A stretch of 64,000 nucleotides of DNA, taken from assembly GCA_964462945.1 (NCBI GenBank), contig CAYWZW010000001.1:62001-126000 (forward strand). Direction: 5' to 3'. This document shows positions 42,741 to 49,971 of this stretch, piece by piece. Below the pieces are notes generated by a model. It did not search any database. It worked only from the letters and a program-made list of their open reading frames with translations, and was not told the origin of the DNA. Position 1 is the stretch's first letter. Each line of letters opens with the position of its first letter. Source of the DNA: GCA-020343675 sp964462945. GTDB taxonomy: Bacteria; Planctomycetota; Phycisphaerae; Sedimentisphaerales; Anaerobacaceae. Both the position numbers and the translations under genes were made by a program.

Positions 42741-42775
42741 GCCTATAGCGATTGATTCGCTATAGGCCCCTTTTT
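42741..42775 (+). terminator. Rho-independent terminator
   Basis: The perfect 10-bp stem CCTATAGCGA / TCGCTATAGG (42742-42751, 42757-42766), extended by a G-C pair, has loop TTGAT and is followed by CCCTTTTT. It ends the transcript of the LamG/PA14 gene. Confidence 0.85.
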
Positions 42776-42837
42776 AGGTCAGGGATGGTGCGCGGTCACA
42801 GCATGGCGCCCTGAACCTTTTCGAAAGGAGGATTACT

Positions 42838-44787
42838 ATGGGCAGGAAATTGACTTATTTGATTCTTTTTGCTGTTGTGCTGGGCACGCCGGGTCCGGCC
42901 CGTGGGGCGGAGGGTTTGCTCGGCCAGTATTATGAATGGACTGGGAGCCCTCCGACAGAGCCCTGGGGAACTCCCGTGATGGAGCGGTTGGATCCTACCG
43001 TCAACTTCAACTGGGCGGGCAATGCACCGGATCCGTCCGTAGGGGCAGACAACTTCGCCGTGCGGTGGACGGGCCAGATTGAAGTGCCGACTTCCGGGAT
43101 CTACACGTTCTACACCCAGACAGATGACGGTGTGCGGCTATGGGTGAACAACGAGCTCATTATCGACAACTGGACCGACCACAGCAACACCCAGAACAAC
43201 GGCCAGATTAACCTGAAAGCCGGACAGGGATACCCGATCAAATTGGAGTATTATGAGAACGGCGGCGATGCGAGATGTGAACTGTCATGGATGGGCCCGG
43301 GAATACCCCGCAGCGTGATCCCAAGCCAGTATCTGTGGGTCGGCGGCGACAGGCCCGGTCCTCGTTATCCCAACCCCGCCGATGGCGCCATACTTCGAGA
43401 CACGTGGGTAACCCTGAGCTGGACGCCGGGAGATTACGCCGCTTCACATTCCGTTTTCGTCGGTGAGAATCGTAACGACGTCGAAGCCGGGATTGGCGAC
43501 ACGTTCCGGGGCAACCAGGTCGCGACGACTTTTGCCCTTGGCTTTCCTGGTTTCCCTTATCCGGACGGGCTTGTCTCGGGCACCACCTACTACTGGCGAA
43601 TCGAGGAGGTTCAGGCCGATGGTAAGACGACGCACAGCGGTCCTGTCTGGAGCTTTTCGATTGCCCCGAAGACCGCCTACAGCCCAAGTCCCGCCGATGG
43701 CGCCCAGTTTGTAGATCCGAACGTCGTCCTAAGCTGGGAGCCGGGTTTCGGCGCGATTTTGCACACCGTCTATTTCGGCGAGGATTACGACATGGTGAAC
43801 AACGCCGTCGGGGGTGTCCCCCAAGGGGCTCGAACGTATAAGCCCGGCACTCTTCAATTGGGCAAGGTCTTCTACTGGCGGGTTGACGAGTTCTACGGCT
43901 TCGAGACGGTGAAGGGCGAGGTGTGGTGCTTTACCACGCCGGGAGCCGTCGGGAGCCCGAGACCGGCCAATGGCGCCGTCGATGTGAGGCAGAACCAGAT
44001 TCTTAAGTGGTTGCCGGCCGCTGATGCTGCTTCACACCAAGTGTATTTCGGCACAGACAAAGACGCCGTGCGCACTGCCGGTATAGGCTCGCCTGAGTAC
44101 AAGGGTAGTAAGAACCTTGGCTCGGAGAGCTATGACCCTGGAAAACTTGAGTGGGATGCCGCCTACTATTGGCGCATCGATGAGCTCGACAATCTTGGCA
44201 ATCCGTCGAAGGGTCCTCTCTGGGGGTTCACTACGGCCGATTTCCTGGTCGTGGACGATTTCGAGGACTACACCGACAATGACGCGGCCAACGAAGCCAT
44301 CTGGCAAAGCTGGATCGATGGCTTTACCACTCCTGCTGTAAACGGTTCACTCGTCAGCCATGATATGCCCCCGTATGCCGAGAGGGCGATTGTCCATGGC
44401 GGTTCCCAGTCCATGCCGTATTCCTACGACACCGATCTGAAGTACGCCGAGGCAACCATGACGTTGACTTATCCGCGGGACTGGACAGAAAGAGGTGTCG
44501 AGACGCTGACGATCTGGTTCCACGGCCATCTGCTTAATGCCGCGGCGCAGATGTACGTTGCTCTCAACGGCAGTGCGGTAGTCTATCACGATGACCCAAA
44601 GGCAGCGCAGATACATGCCTGGACGGAATGGAGGATACCGCTCCAGGTCTTTGCAAGCCAGGGCGTGAATCTGGCCAACGTCAACACGATTGCCATTGGC
44701 TTCGGCGACAAGAACAAGCCGCAGCCCGGCGGCTCGGGCAGAGTGTACATTGACGACATTCGCCTGTATCCGCCAAGAACTCCTTAG
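42838..44787 (+). CDS. Secreted PA14/fibronectin-like protein, paralogue of the preceding gene
   Basis: A 649-residue protein with signal peptide (YLILFAVVLGTPGPARG). A PA14 domain comes first (about 23-170; LLGQYYEWTGSPPTEPWGTPV, RWTGQIEVPTSGIYTFYTQTDDGVRLWVNNELIIDNW), then three fibronectin-like modules (TYYWRIEEVQ, VFYWRVDEFYG, AYYWRIDELDN) and the same terminal domain as its neighbour (FLVVDDFEDYTDND ... VYIDDIRLYPP). The LamG domain is missing and PA14 has moved to the front, so the pair arose by duplication and domain shuffling. Here PA14 keeps DDGVRLW with adjacent acidic residues for calcium-aided sugar binding, while the neighbour has FEAVRVW. AAAGGAGG precedes the start. Confidence 0.88.
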   Translation: MGRKLTYLILFAVVLGTPGPARGAEGLLGQYYEWTGSPPTEPWGTPVMERLDPTVNFNWAGNAPDPSVGADNFAVRWTGQIEVPTSGIYTFYTQTDDGVRLWVNNELIIDNWTDHSNTQNNGQINLKAGQGYPIKLEYYENGGDARCELSWMGPGIPRSVIPSQYLWVGGDRPGPRYPNPADGAILRDTWVTLSWTPGDYAASHSVFVGENRNDVEAGIGDTFRGNQVATTFALGFPGFPYPDGLVSGTTYYWRIEEVQADGKTTHSGPVWSFSIAPKTAYSPSPADGAQFVDPNVVLSWEPGFGAILHTVYFGEDYDMVNNAVGGVPQGARTYKPGTLQLGKVFYWRVDEFYGFETVKGEVWCFTTPGAVGSPRPANGAVDVRQNQILKWLPAADAASHQVYFGTDKDAVRTAGIGSPEYKGSKNLGSESYDPGKLEWDAAYYWRIDELDNLGNPSKGPLWGFTTADFLVVDDFEDYTDNDAANEAIWQSWIDGFTTPAVNGSLVSHDMPPYAERAIVHGGSQSMPYSYDTDLKYAEATMTLTYPRDWTERGVETLTIWFHGHLLNAAAQMYVALNGSAVVYHDDPKAAQIHAWTEWRIPLQVFASQGVNLANVNTIAIGFGDKNKPQPGGSGRVYIDDIRLYPPRTP

Positions 44788-44878
44788 GAGCACTCGTGAC
44801 GGTCGGCTAAAGTGACTCAGGATATGCATCCGTTCGGGGCGTATGCGGCACGTGGCGTGGCCATCCTGGCCGCGCTTT

Positions 44879-44897
44879 CACGGGCTGGAAGCCCGTG
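44879..44897. repeat. Small palindrome CACGGGCT-GGA-AGCCCGTG
   Basis: An exact 8-bp stem with a three-base loop, followed by TACTCTGG and, 20 bases on, CCCCTTTTC. It could help end the upstream transcript; it also has the look of a dispersed palindromic unit. Confidence 0.5.
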
Positions 44898-45102
44898 CTA
44901 CTCTGGCCGCATAGGCCCCTTTTCAATTGATTATCAATGCTTCTCCGCTAATCGGACCGCCGCCGACGCGCGAATTTACCTGTTAGATTTTCCTATCAGA
45001 ACCAGTAATTCTACGAGGTTGACCGTAAGAGCAAGATGCTTAAGATGAATATCGTAAGTCGGGAGTGCAGTTTGTGGTCATCATAGCCTCCTCCATGCTT
45101 CG

Positions 45103-45152
45103 AGCCCCTGCTTCCTTCACCGCTTGCTCCCGAAAAGGCAGGGGCTTTCTCC
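45103..45152. terminator. Possible terminator hairpin
   Basis: AGCCCCTGC (45103-45111) pairs exactly with GCAGGGGCT (45138-45146), and TTCTCCATTTTC follows. The loop is long (26 bases) and the T-run is broken, so the call is weak. Confidence 0.35.
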
Positions 45153-45201
45153 ATTTTCTCTTTACAAAGCATGGCTCTGATTTTACACTTCGATACGTAA
45201 A

Positions 45202-45253
45202 AAAACCGGGAATGTTCGGAGCCAGCCTCGCAAAATGCGGAGATCCCGGTTTT
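45202..45253. repeat. Bidirectional hairpin AAAACCGGGA / TCCCGGTTTT
   Basis: The outer 10-bp stem is perfect (45202-45211 with 45244-45253). The 32-base loop holds a second stem, CTCGC/GCGGAG with one bulge. With A-run and T-run at its two feet it could work as a terminator in both directions or be a small structured RNA. It directly abuts repeat family E. Confidence 0.55.
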
Positions 45254-45369
45254 GAATAATGAATATCCAATAACGAATAACGAATATCGAAGGAAGAAAC
45301 TGAGTTTCTCTCCTCGGGTCGCGATTACTTCATCATTGGACATTCCTTGTTCGATATTCGACATTCAAT
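45254..45369 (-). repeat. Repeat family E, copy 2 (inverted), adjoining the deoC ribosome site
   Basis: GAATAATGAATATCCAATAA, CGAATATCGAAGGAAGAAAC and CATTGGACATTCCTTGTTCG correspond in reverse complement to parts of 26636-26735. The repeat stops a few bases before GGAGG of deoC and so forms most of its leader. Confidence 0.75.
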
Positions 45370-45379
45370 GGAGGTGCCT

Positions 45380-46078
45380 ATGGATTACGACTGTGACCAG
45401 ATAGCACAAATGATCGACCACTCACTTCTGCGACCGGAGCTGACGGCGGAAGACATTAGCGAAGGCTGCCGGATTGCCAGGAAGTATAAGGTGGCCTCCG
45501 TCTGCTGCAGCCCGTCGGATGTCGCTGTGGTCAAGGAGCTTCTGGAGGGGTCCGGGGTCAGGACAACCACGGTTGTAGGCTTCCCGCACGGCTACAACAC
45601 GACCGCAACAAAGGTCTTTGAAGCTGAGCAGGCAATCAAAGACGGGGCCGTCGAGCTGGATATGGTGCTTCACATCGGCAGGCTTCGGGGCGGCGACTAT
45701 GTGTACGTCAGCAATGACATCCGGGCCGTTGTTGAGGTGGCTCACCGTCACAACGTCCTTGTCAAAGTGATTTTCGAGAATTACTACCTGACGGATGAGC
45801 AAAAGAAGGTGGCCTGCCGGCTCTGCGAAGAAGCGGGGGCCGACTTTGTCAAGACCTCGACCGGCTTCGCGGCCGGCGGTGCGACGCTGGAAGACCTGCG
45901 GCTTATGCGGGACAATGTATCGCGGAAGGTGCAGGTCAAAGCGGCCGGCGGCATACGCGACCTGGAGATGGCGCTCAAGGTCAGGCAGGCCGGCTGCACG
46001 AGATTCGGGGCCACCCGGACGGAGGCGATCATGGAGCAATGCTACCAGCAGAACCCTGGTCGCAAAGCCGACCGCTGA
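45380..46078 (+). CDS. deoC: Deoxyribose-phosphate aldolase
   Basis: ATG 45380 follows GGAGG by six bases; an in-frame ATG at 45347 lies in repeat DNA and is unlikely. The 232-residue class I aldolase shows IDHSLLRPELTAEDI, VVGFPHGYN, ELDMVLHIG, LVKVIFEN with the assisting Lys, FVKTSTGF with the Schiff-base Lys, and VKAAGGIRD. It splits 2-deoxyribose 5-phosphate into glyceraldehyde 3-phosphate and acetaldehyde in deoxynucleoside breakdown. No other deo gene is nearby. It converges on the next gene, whose stop lies two bases away. Confidence 0.95.
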   Translation: MDYDCDQIAQMIDHSLLRPELTAEDISEGCRIARKYKVASVCCSPSDVAVVKELLEGSGVRTTTVVGFPHGYNTTATKVFEAEQAIKDGAVELDMVLHIGRLRGGDYVYVSNDIRAVVEVAHRHNVLVKVIFENYYLTDEQKKVACRLCEEAGADFVKTSTGFAAGGATLEDLRLMRDNVSRKVQVKAAGGIRDLEMALKVRQAGCTRFGATRTEAIMEQCYQQNPGRKADR

Positions 46079-46080
46079 CC

Positions 46081-47163
46081 TCAAGCCTCAAGCTGACACG
46101 GCTTGGTCCTGCCGTCAAGCTCGGCAATGAGTTTGTCAAGCTCGTCGAGATAGGACCACTCAACGTGGCTCATTTGTGTCCAGCGCCCCTTGCCCTTTCG
46201 TAGAAGTGCCCTGATCGCTCTGGCACAGTCGCCATAGTCCGCAAGCGCCGACAGCGGCTTCAACAGGTCGGCAATCAGAGAGGCGTACGCTTCGAGGTTC
46301 TGGATGCACTCGCGATCTGTGAACGCCCAGACGGCGGAGCCGTCTTGCGGATGAGACTGCAATTTGCCGGTCGCGACATCCCAAATACTATCCAGCAGTG
46401 CTCTGTAGTTCCTGGTGCCTGTGTTCTTTATCCGGCATTCAAATTCCCCCGCTCTGTCCGCAGAGAAAGTCAATTCGTGCTCTCTGCCTCCGTGCACCGC
46501 CGCGAGTTGGCCCTTAAGGTGATCCGGCAGGTTTTCAAATTTGCATTGGCCGGGAATACTGTCCATCCGGCAAGGTCCCCGAACGTGTGCATCCCAGAGG
46601 AATTCAATGCGCAGCTCCTTCAAATACGAACATATTACCTGCAAGCGAAGGGGTACGTATTCCTCCGGCTCGTATTCGGCCAGAACGTCCAGCAAATCAT
46701 AGAGCAGAAAACCGGCCAGCTTCTGACTGGCTTCTTTGAATTCGATTCTCTCATCCTGCTCTTTGGACCATCCTTTTCCTCCTCCCGCCAGAGAAGCACA
46801 GAACTTAGCCGCCCCTTTCAATCCCGCTGTCAGCTCCAGCGCCTGTCCCCAGACTTGTACGGCTCGCTTAGAGTCTGCGTCCGTTGCGGGCGATTCCAGC
46901 CCGCCGTCCGCGTGGCGGGCCAGCATCGACAGATCGTCGGCGTCGAGCTGCGGCAGGGCCTTGAGACGCCGGAATTTGCCGATGACGTCCGGGTCTATCG
47001 CAGCCAACCGGGCGATCAGAGCTGCGCCGCTTAAACACACCCCAAGAAATGCCGCGCGCGCTTCGACTCCGCCCCACGGATTAAGCTCGTCGCAGCGCGC
47101 AACGTGTTCCTCTACATCCTCAAGAAGCTGGCTTAGCTTGGATACCTTCTCTTTCTGGGTCAT
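46081..47163 (-). CDS. Hypothetical helical protein
   Basis: I use ATG 47163 (MTQKEKVSKLSQLLEDVEEHV), preceded by TAGGA. The frame is open to 47352, but those 63 extra codons lack protein-like character. The 360-residue product is mostly helical, has no signal peptide or clear membrane segment apart from a mildly hydrophobic stretch (AAFLGVCLSGAALIARLAAI), and matches no family I recognise. The N-terminal half holds a Gly-rich stretch (SLAGGGKGWSKEQDER); the C-terminal half has WAFTDRECIQNLEAYASLIADLL and ends in a helix rich in charge. It stands alone between convergent deoC and the divergent aldo/keto reductase gene. Function unknown. Confidence 0.7.
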   Translation of the reverse strand: MTQKEKVSKLSQLLEDVEEHVARCDELNPWGGVEARAAFLGVCLSGAALIARLAAIDPDVIGKFRRLKALPQLDADDLSMLARHADGGLESPATDADSKRAVQVWGQALELTAGLKGAAKFCASLAGGGKGWSKEQDERIEFKEASQKLAGFLLYDLLDVLAEYEPEEYVPLRLQVICSYLKELRIEFLWDAHVRGPCRMDSIPGQCKFENLPDHLKGQLAAVHGGREHELTFSADRAGEFECRIKNTGTRNYRALLDSIWDVATGKLQSHPQDGSAVWAFTDRECIQNLEAYASLIADLLKPLSALADYGDCARAIRALLRKGKGRWTQMSHVEWSYLDELDKLIAELDGRTKPCQLEA

Positions 47164-47514
47164 ATTTCCTAAAACCTTGCATAACCTCAATGCCATCCGC
47201 CGGCGATTTCCTGTTTCGCCTCGTTCATCCGAGCCGCCCGGCATAACACAAACCGGGGAGTGATTATAAGGCCCCAGGCAGACCGTTACAAGCGCGAACG
47301 ATGTGGAAAATACGGTCTTACGCGGCAGTTTCATAGTTGAAGAAGATATCACGCGAGACTATAATAGATTTTAGCTGAGCGGCCCGTACCACGTGTTATG
47401 GGCTTCTCAACGCACAGGAGTCTCTATCGGTCGTATAGGCTCTGGTCGTGAAGAGCCAACAAATACAAATAAGAGCATTGATTCAACGTACAAATCCTGG
47501 AAGGAGTCATTCGC
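47164..47514. other. Divergent intergenic region
   Basis: These 351 bases lie between the hypothetical gene (minus) and the aldo/keto reductase gene (plus). Part of it is open in the frame of the hypothetical gene but is probably untranslated. Promoters for both genes are expected here; I see no strong match. No repeats are noticed. Confidence 0.45.
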
Positions 47515-48459
47515 ATGTATGATCATGTTACGCATTTGAGAGACACAAAGTCAGGTTGCAGCCGTCGGCAGTTCATAACCAGCGCTCTGGCCGGCGTGGG
47601 TGCCGTCGTCGCCGGGCCGGCATGGTTGCGTGGGGCTGAGGCGAATAAGGCCGTGCGCGGGGGCCGGGCCACCGACATTGTGACCCTGGGCCGCACCGGT
47701 ATCAAGGCCTCTCGCCTAGCTCAGGGCACCGGATTCAACGGCACCGGACGGTCCTCAGCCCACACTCGCTTAGGCGAAAAAGCCTTCGATGAGCTGATTC
47801 GTCACAGTCTGGACCAGGGGATCCGCTTCATGGACATGGCCGACCTCTATGGGTCACATAGCTACGTCCGGCATGCTCTCCAGGGGGTGCCGCGAGACAG
47901 ATACATCGTCTTGAGCAAGATCTGGCCGCGGAAAGAGTACTGGGTGTCACCTTCGGGCGGGGCAAAGGAGGAAGTGGATCGCTTCCGCAAGGAGCTCGGC
48001 TCCGAGGTCATCGACATCTGCCTGATCCATTGCATGACGGACGCCGAATGGCCTCAGACATTCGAACGCGTCCGGGACGAGCTGTCCGAAATGAAGGACA
48101 AAGGTGCGGTCAGGGCCGTCGGCGTCTCTTGTCATGACTTCGGCGCTCTGAAAGTGGCGGCGGCCCATCCCTGGGTGGACGTCGTCCTGGCTCGCATCAA
48201 TAACAGAGGCACAGAGGCGGCCATGGATGCTTCCGTGGAAGAAGTGACGCCGGTGCTCAAGCAAGCCCGGGCGAACGGGAAGGTCGTCCTCGGCATGAAA
48301 ATCTTCGGGGCGGGCAAGTTAGTGACACCCGATGAAAAAGACGCGTCACTGAGGTATGTGTTCCAGAATGAGCTGGTGGACGCCATCACCGTAGGCATGT
48401 TGAGCCCGGAGCAGATCGACGACACCATCGAAAGAATGAACAAGGCGCTCAAGGCGTAG
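47515..48459 (+). CDS. Tat-exported aldo/keto reductase
   Basis: A 314-residue protein with a twin-arginine signal (CSRRQFITSALAGVGAVVAGPAW). The aldo/keto reductase barrel follows: TLGRTGIKASRLAQGTG at its start, the catalytic tetrad in MDMADLYGSH (Asp, Tyr), LSKIW (Lys) and DICLIHCM (His), and AVGVSCHDF. The cofactor-binding C-terminal loop is short, as in other exported planctomycete members. It would reduce or oxidise a carbonyl compound, perhaps a sugar, outside the cytoplasm after folding with its cofactor. AAGGAG lies nine bases before ATG. A Gfo/Idh/MocA gene follows after 85 bases. Confidence 0.88.
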   Translation: MYDHVTHLRDTKSGCSRRQFITSALAGVGAVVAGPAWLRGAEANKAVRGGRATDIVTLGRTGIKASRLAQGTGFNGTGRSSAHTRLGEKAFDELIRHSLDQGIRFMDMADLYGSHSYVRHALQGVPRDRYIVLSKIWPRKEYWVSPSGGAKEEVDRFRKELGSEVIDICLIHCMTDAEWPQTFERVRDELSEMKDKGAVRAVGVSCHDFGALKVAAAHPWVDVVLARINNRGTEAAMDASVEEVTPVLKQARANGKVVLGMKIFGAGKLVTPDEKDASLRYVFQNELVDAITVGMLSPEQIDDTIERMNKALKA

Positions 48460-48544
48460 CGCGTCCGAGAGTCTCTCGGACGGCGCCTGATCGACAAGTG
48501 CATGATGATCACATAATCTGTAGATTTCTTGCGAAGGAGCAATT

Positions 48545-49930
48545 ATGAAACGACAAACCAAGCATGATACGTTGACCGCATCGCAAACGGAACGCGACAA
48601 ACCTTCTCGCCGACGGTTTCTGGCACAGAGTGGAAGGATCGTCGCCGGTTCGGTTCTGGCGGGCGTCGCTCTGCCTCGGATTTACGCCGCCGAGGACAGT
48701 ACGATCCGGCTGGCGCTGGTCGGGTGCGGGGGCCGCGGCGGCGGCGCAGTCGGAAACGCCCTTTCCTCGACGACCGGACCGACAAAGCTCGTCGCCATGG
48801 CCGACGTGTTCGAGGATCGGCTGAACCGGTCGCACAAGGCCCTCAGCGAGCAATTCCGTAATCAAATCGACGTGCCGGAGGACCGGCGATTCCTCGGTTT
48901 CGATGCCTATCGCAAGGCCATCGACTGCCTGCGTCCGGGCGACGTCATGATCCAGGCCACCCATTCGGCCTTCCGGGCAACCCACGTCGAGTATGCCATC
49001 GAGAAAGGTGTCAATGTCTTCATGGAGAAATCATTTGCGCCTGACCCGGGAGGAACACAGCATATCCTCCGCCTGGGCGAGGCGGCGGCGAAAAAGAACC
49101 TCAAAATCGCCTGCGGGCTCATGTGCAGGCATTCGTTCTCGCGGCAGGCCCTGATCCAGAGGATCCGCGACGGTGCGATGGGCCAAATCCAACTGATCCG
49201 TGCCTACCGCATGGACCCCGGCGCCCGAATGGAGCCGTTCAAAGGCGGCCAGAGCGAGCTGCTCTGGCAGATTCGGCGGCCGTACTTCTTCCTGTGGGTC
49301 TCCTCGGCGTGGTTCATCGAGATGATGATTCACCAGGTGGACGAATGCTGCTGGATCAAGGACGCCTGGCCCGTCTCGGCGGAGGGCCTGGGCGGACGCG
49401 AGCCGAACAGTGACGATTGCAGCCAGAACCTGCACACCTACGCCATCGAGTACACCTTCGGCGACGGCACCAAGGCCATGGTCAACAGCCGTTCCTGGCA
49501 GAACTGTCACGACGAATTCGCCACGTTCGTGCACGGCACCAAGTGCGCAGCACAATTCTCCGGCAATGTCCACGCCCCGACCGTGCAGATATATAAAGAT
49601 CAGCGGACGATCAAAGACAGCATCGCGTGGCAGCCGGAGAAGGAGAAGGTAAGCCCGTATCAGGTGGAGTGGGACGTATTGCTTGATGCAATCCGCAAAG
49701 ACAAGCCGCATAACGAGGCCCGTCGGGCGGCGTTCGCCAATCTGGCCTCGATCATGGGACGTGCCGCGATCCACTCCGGCAAGATCATCACCTGGGACCA
49801 GATCATGGCATCGAATTTCAATTTCTGCTCGAATGTGGCTGATCTGACCTACGACAGCCCCGCGCCGGTGCAAGCCGATGCCAAAGGCTGCTACCCCGTC
49901 CCCAACCCTGGAACGTGGACGGAAATTTGA
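48545..49930 (+). CDS. Tat-exported Gfo/Idh/MocA-family oxidoreductase
   Basis: A 461-residue protein with Tat signal (PSRRRFLAQSGRIVAGSVLAGVALPRIYA), then a Rossmann domain (IRLALVGCGGRGGGAV, GxGGRG type; MADVF) and the GFO/IDH catalytic domain with VFMEKSFAPDPGG (EK motif) and MCRHSFSRQALIQRI. The His in MMIHQVDECCWI fits the usual substrate-binding position. Ribosome site GAAGGAG precedes ATG. It probably works on a sugar or inositol in the periplasm. The neighbouring heparinase-like gene, convergent by 41 bases, suggests acidic or sulfated polysaccharides as source. The exact substrate cannot be read from the sequence. Confidence 0.88.
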   Translation: MKRQTKHDTLTASQTERDKPSRRRFLAQSGRIVAGSVLAGVALPRIYAAEDSTIRLALVGCGGRGGGAVGNALSSTTGPTKLVAMADVFEDRLNRSHKALSEQFRNQIDVPEDRRFLGFDAYRKAIDCLRPGDVMIQATHSAFRATHVEYAIEKGVNVFMEKSFAPDPGGTQHILRLGEAAAKKNLKIACGLMCRHSFSRQALIQRIRDGAMGQIQLIRAYRMDPGARMEPFKGGQSELLWQIRRPYFFLWVSSAWFIEMMIHQVDECCWIKDAWPVSAEGLGGREPNSDDCSQNLHTYAIEYTFGDGTKAMVNSRSWQNCHDEFATFVHGTKCAAQFSGNVHAPTVQIYKDQRTIKDSIAWQPEKEKVSPYQVEWDVLLDAIRKDKPHNEARRAAFANLASIMGRAAIHSGKIITWDQIMASNFNFCSNVADLTYDSPAPVQADAKGCYPVPNPGTWTEI

Positions 49931-49971
49931 CAACGAATACTTGAAAAACGGCGGATGACAGGCAAAGACGC

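Larger units (their letters stand above)
44788..45379. other. Intergenic region with hairpins and repeats before deoC
   Basis: No coding gene is supported in these 592 bases. It contains an inverted repeat at 44879-44897, a possible terminator at 45103-45152, the AAAACCGGGA hairpin at 45202-45253 and repeat family E at 45254-45369. Frames of 60-117 codons on either strand are made of these repeats. Confidence 0.55.
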
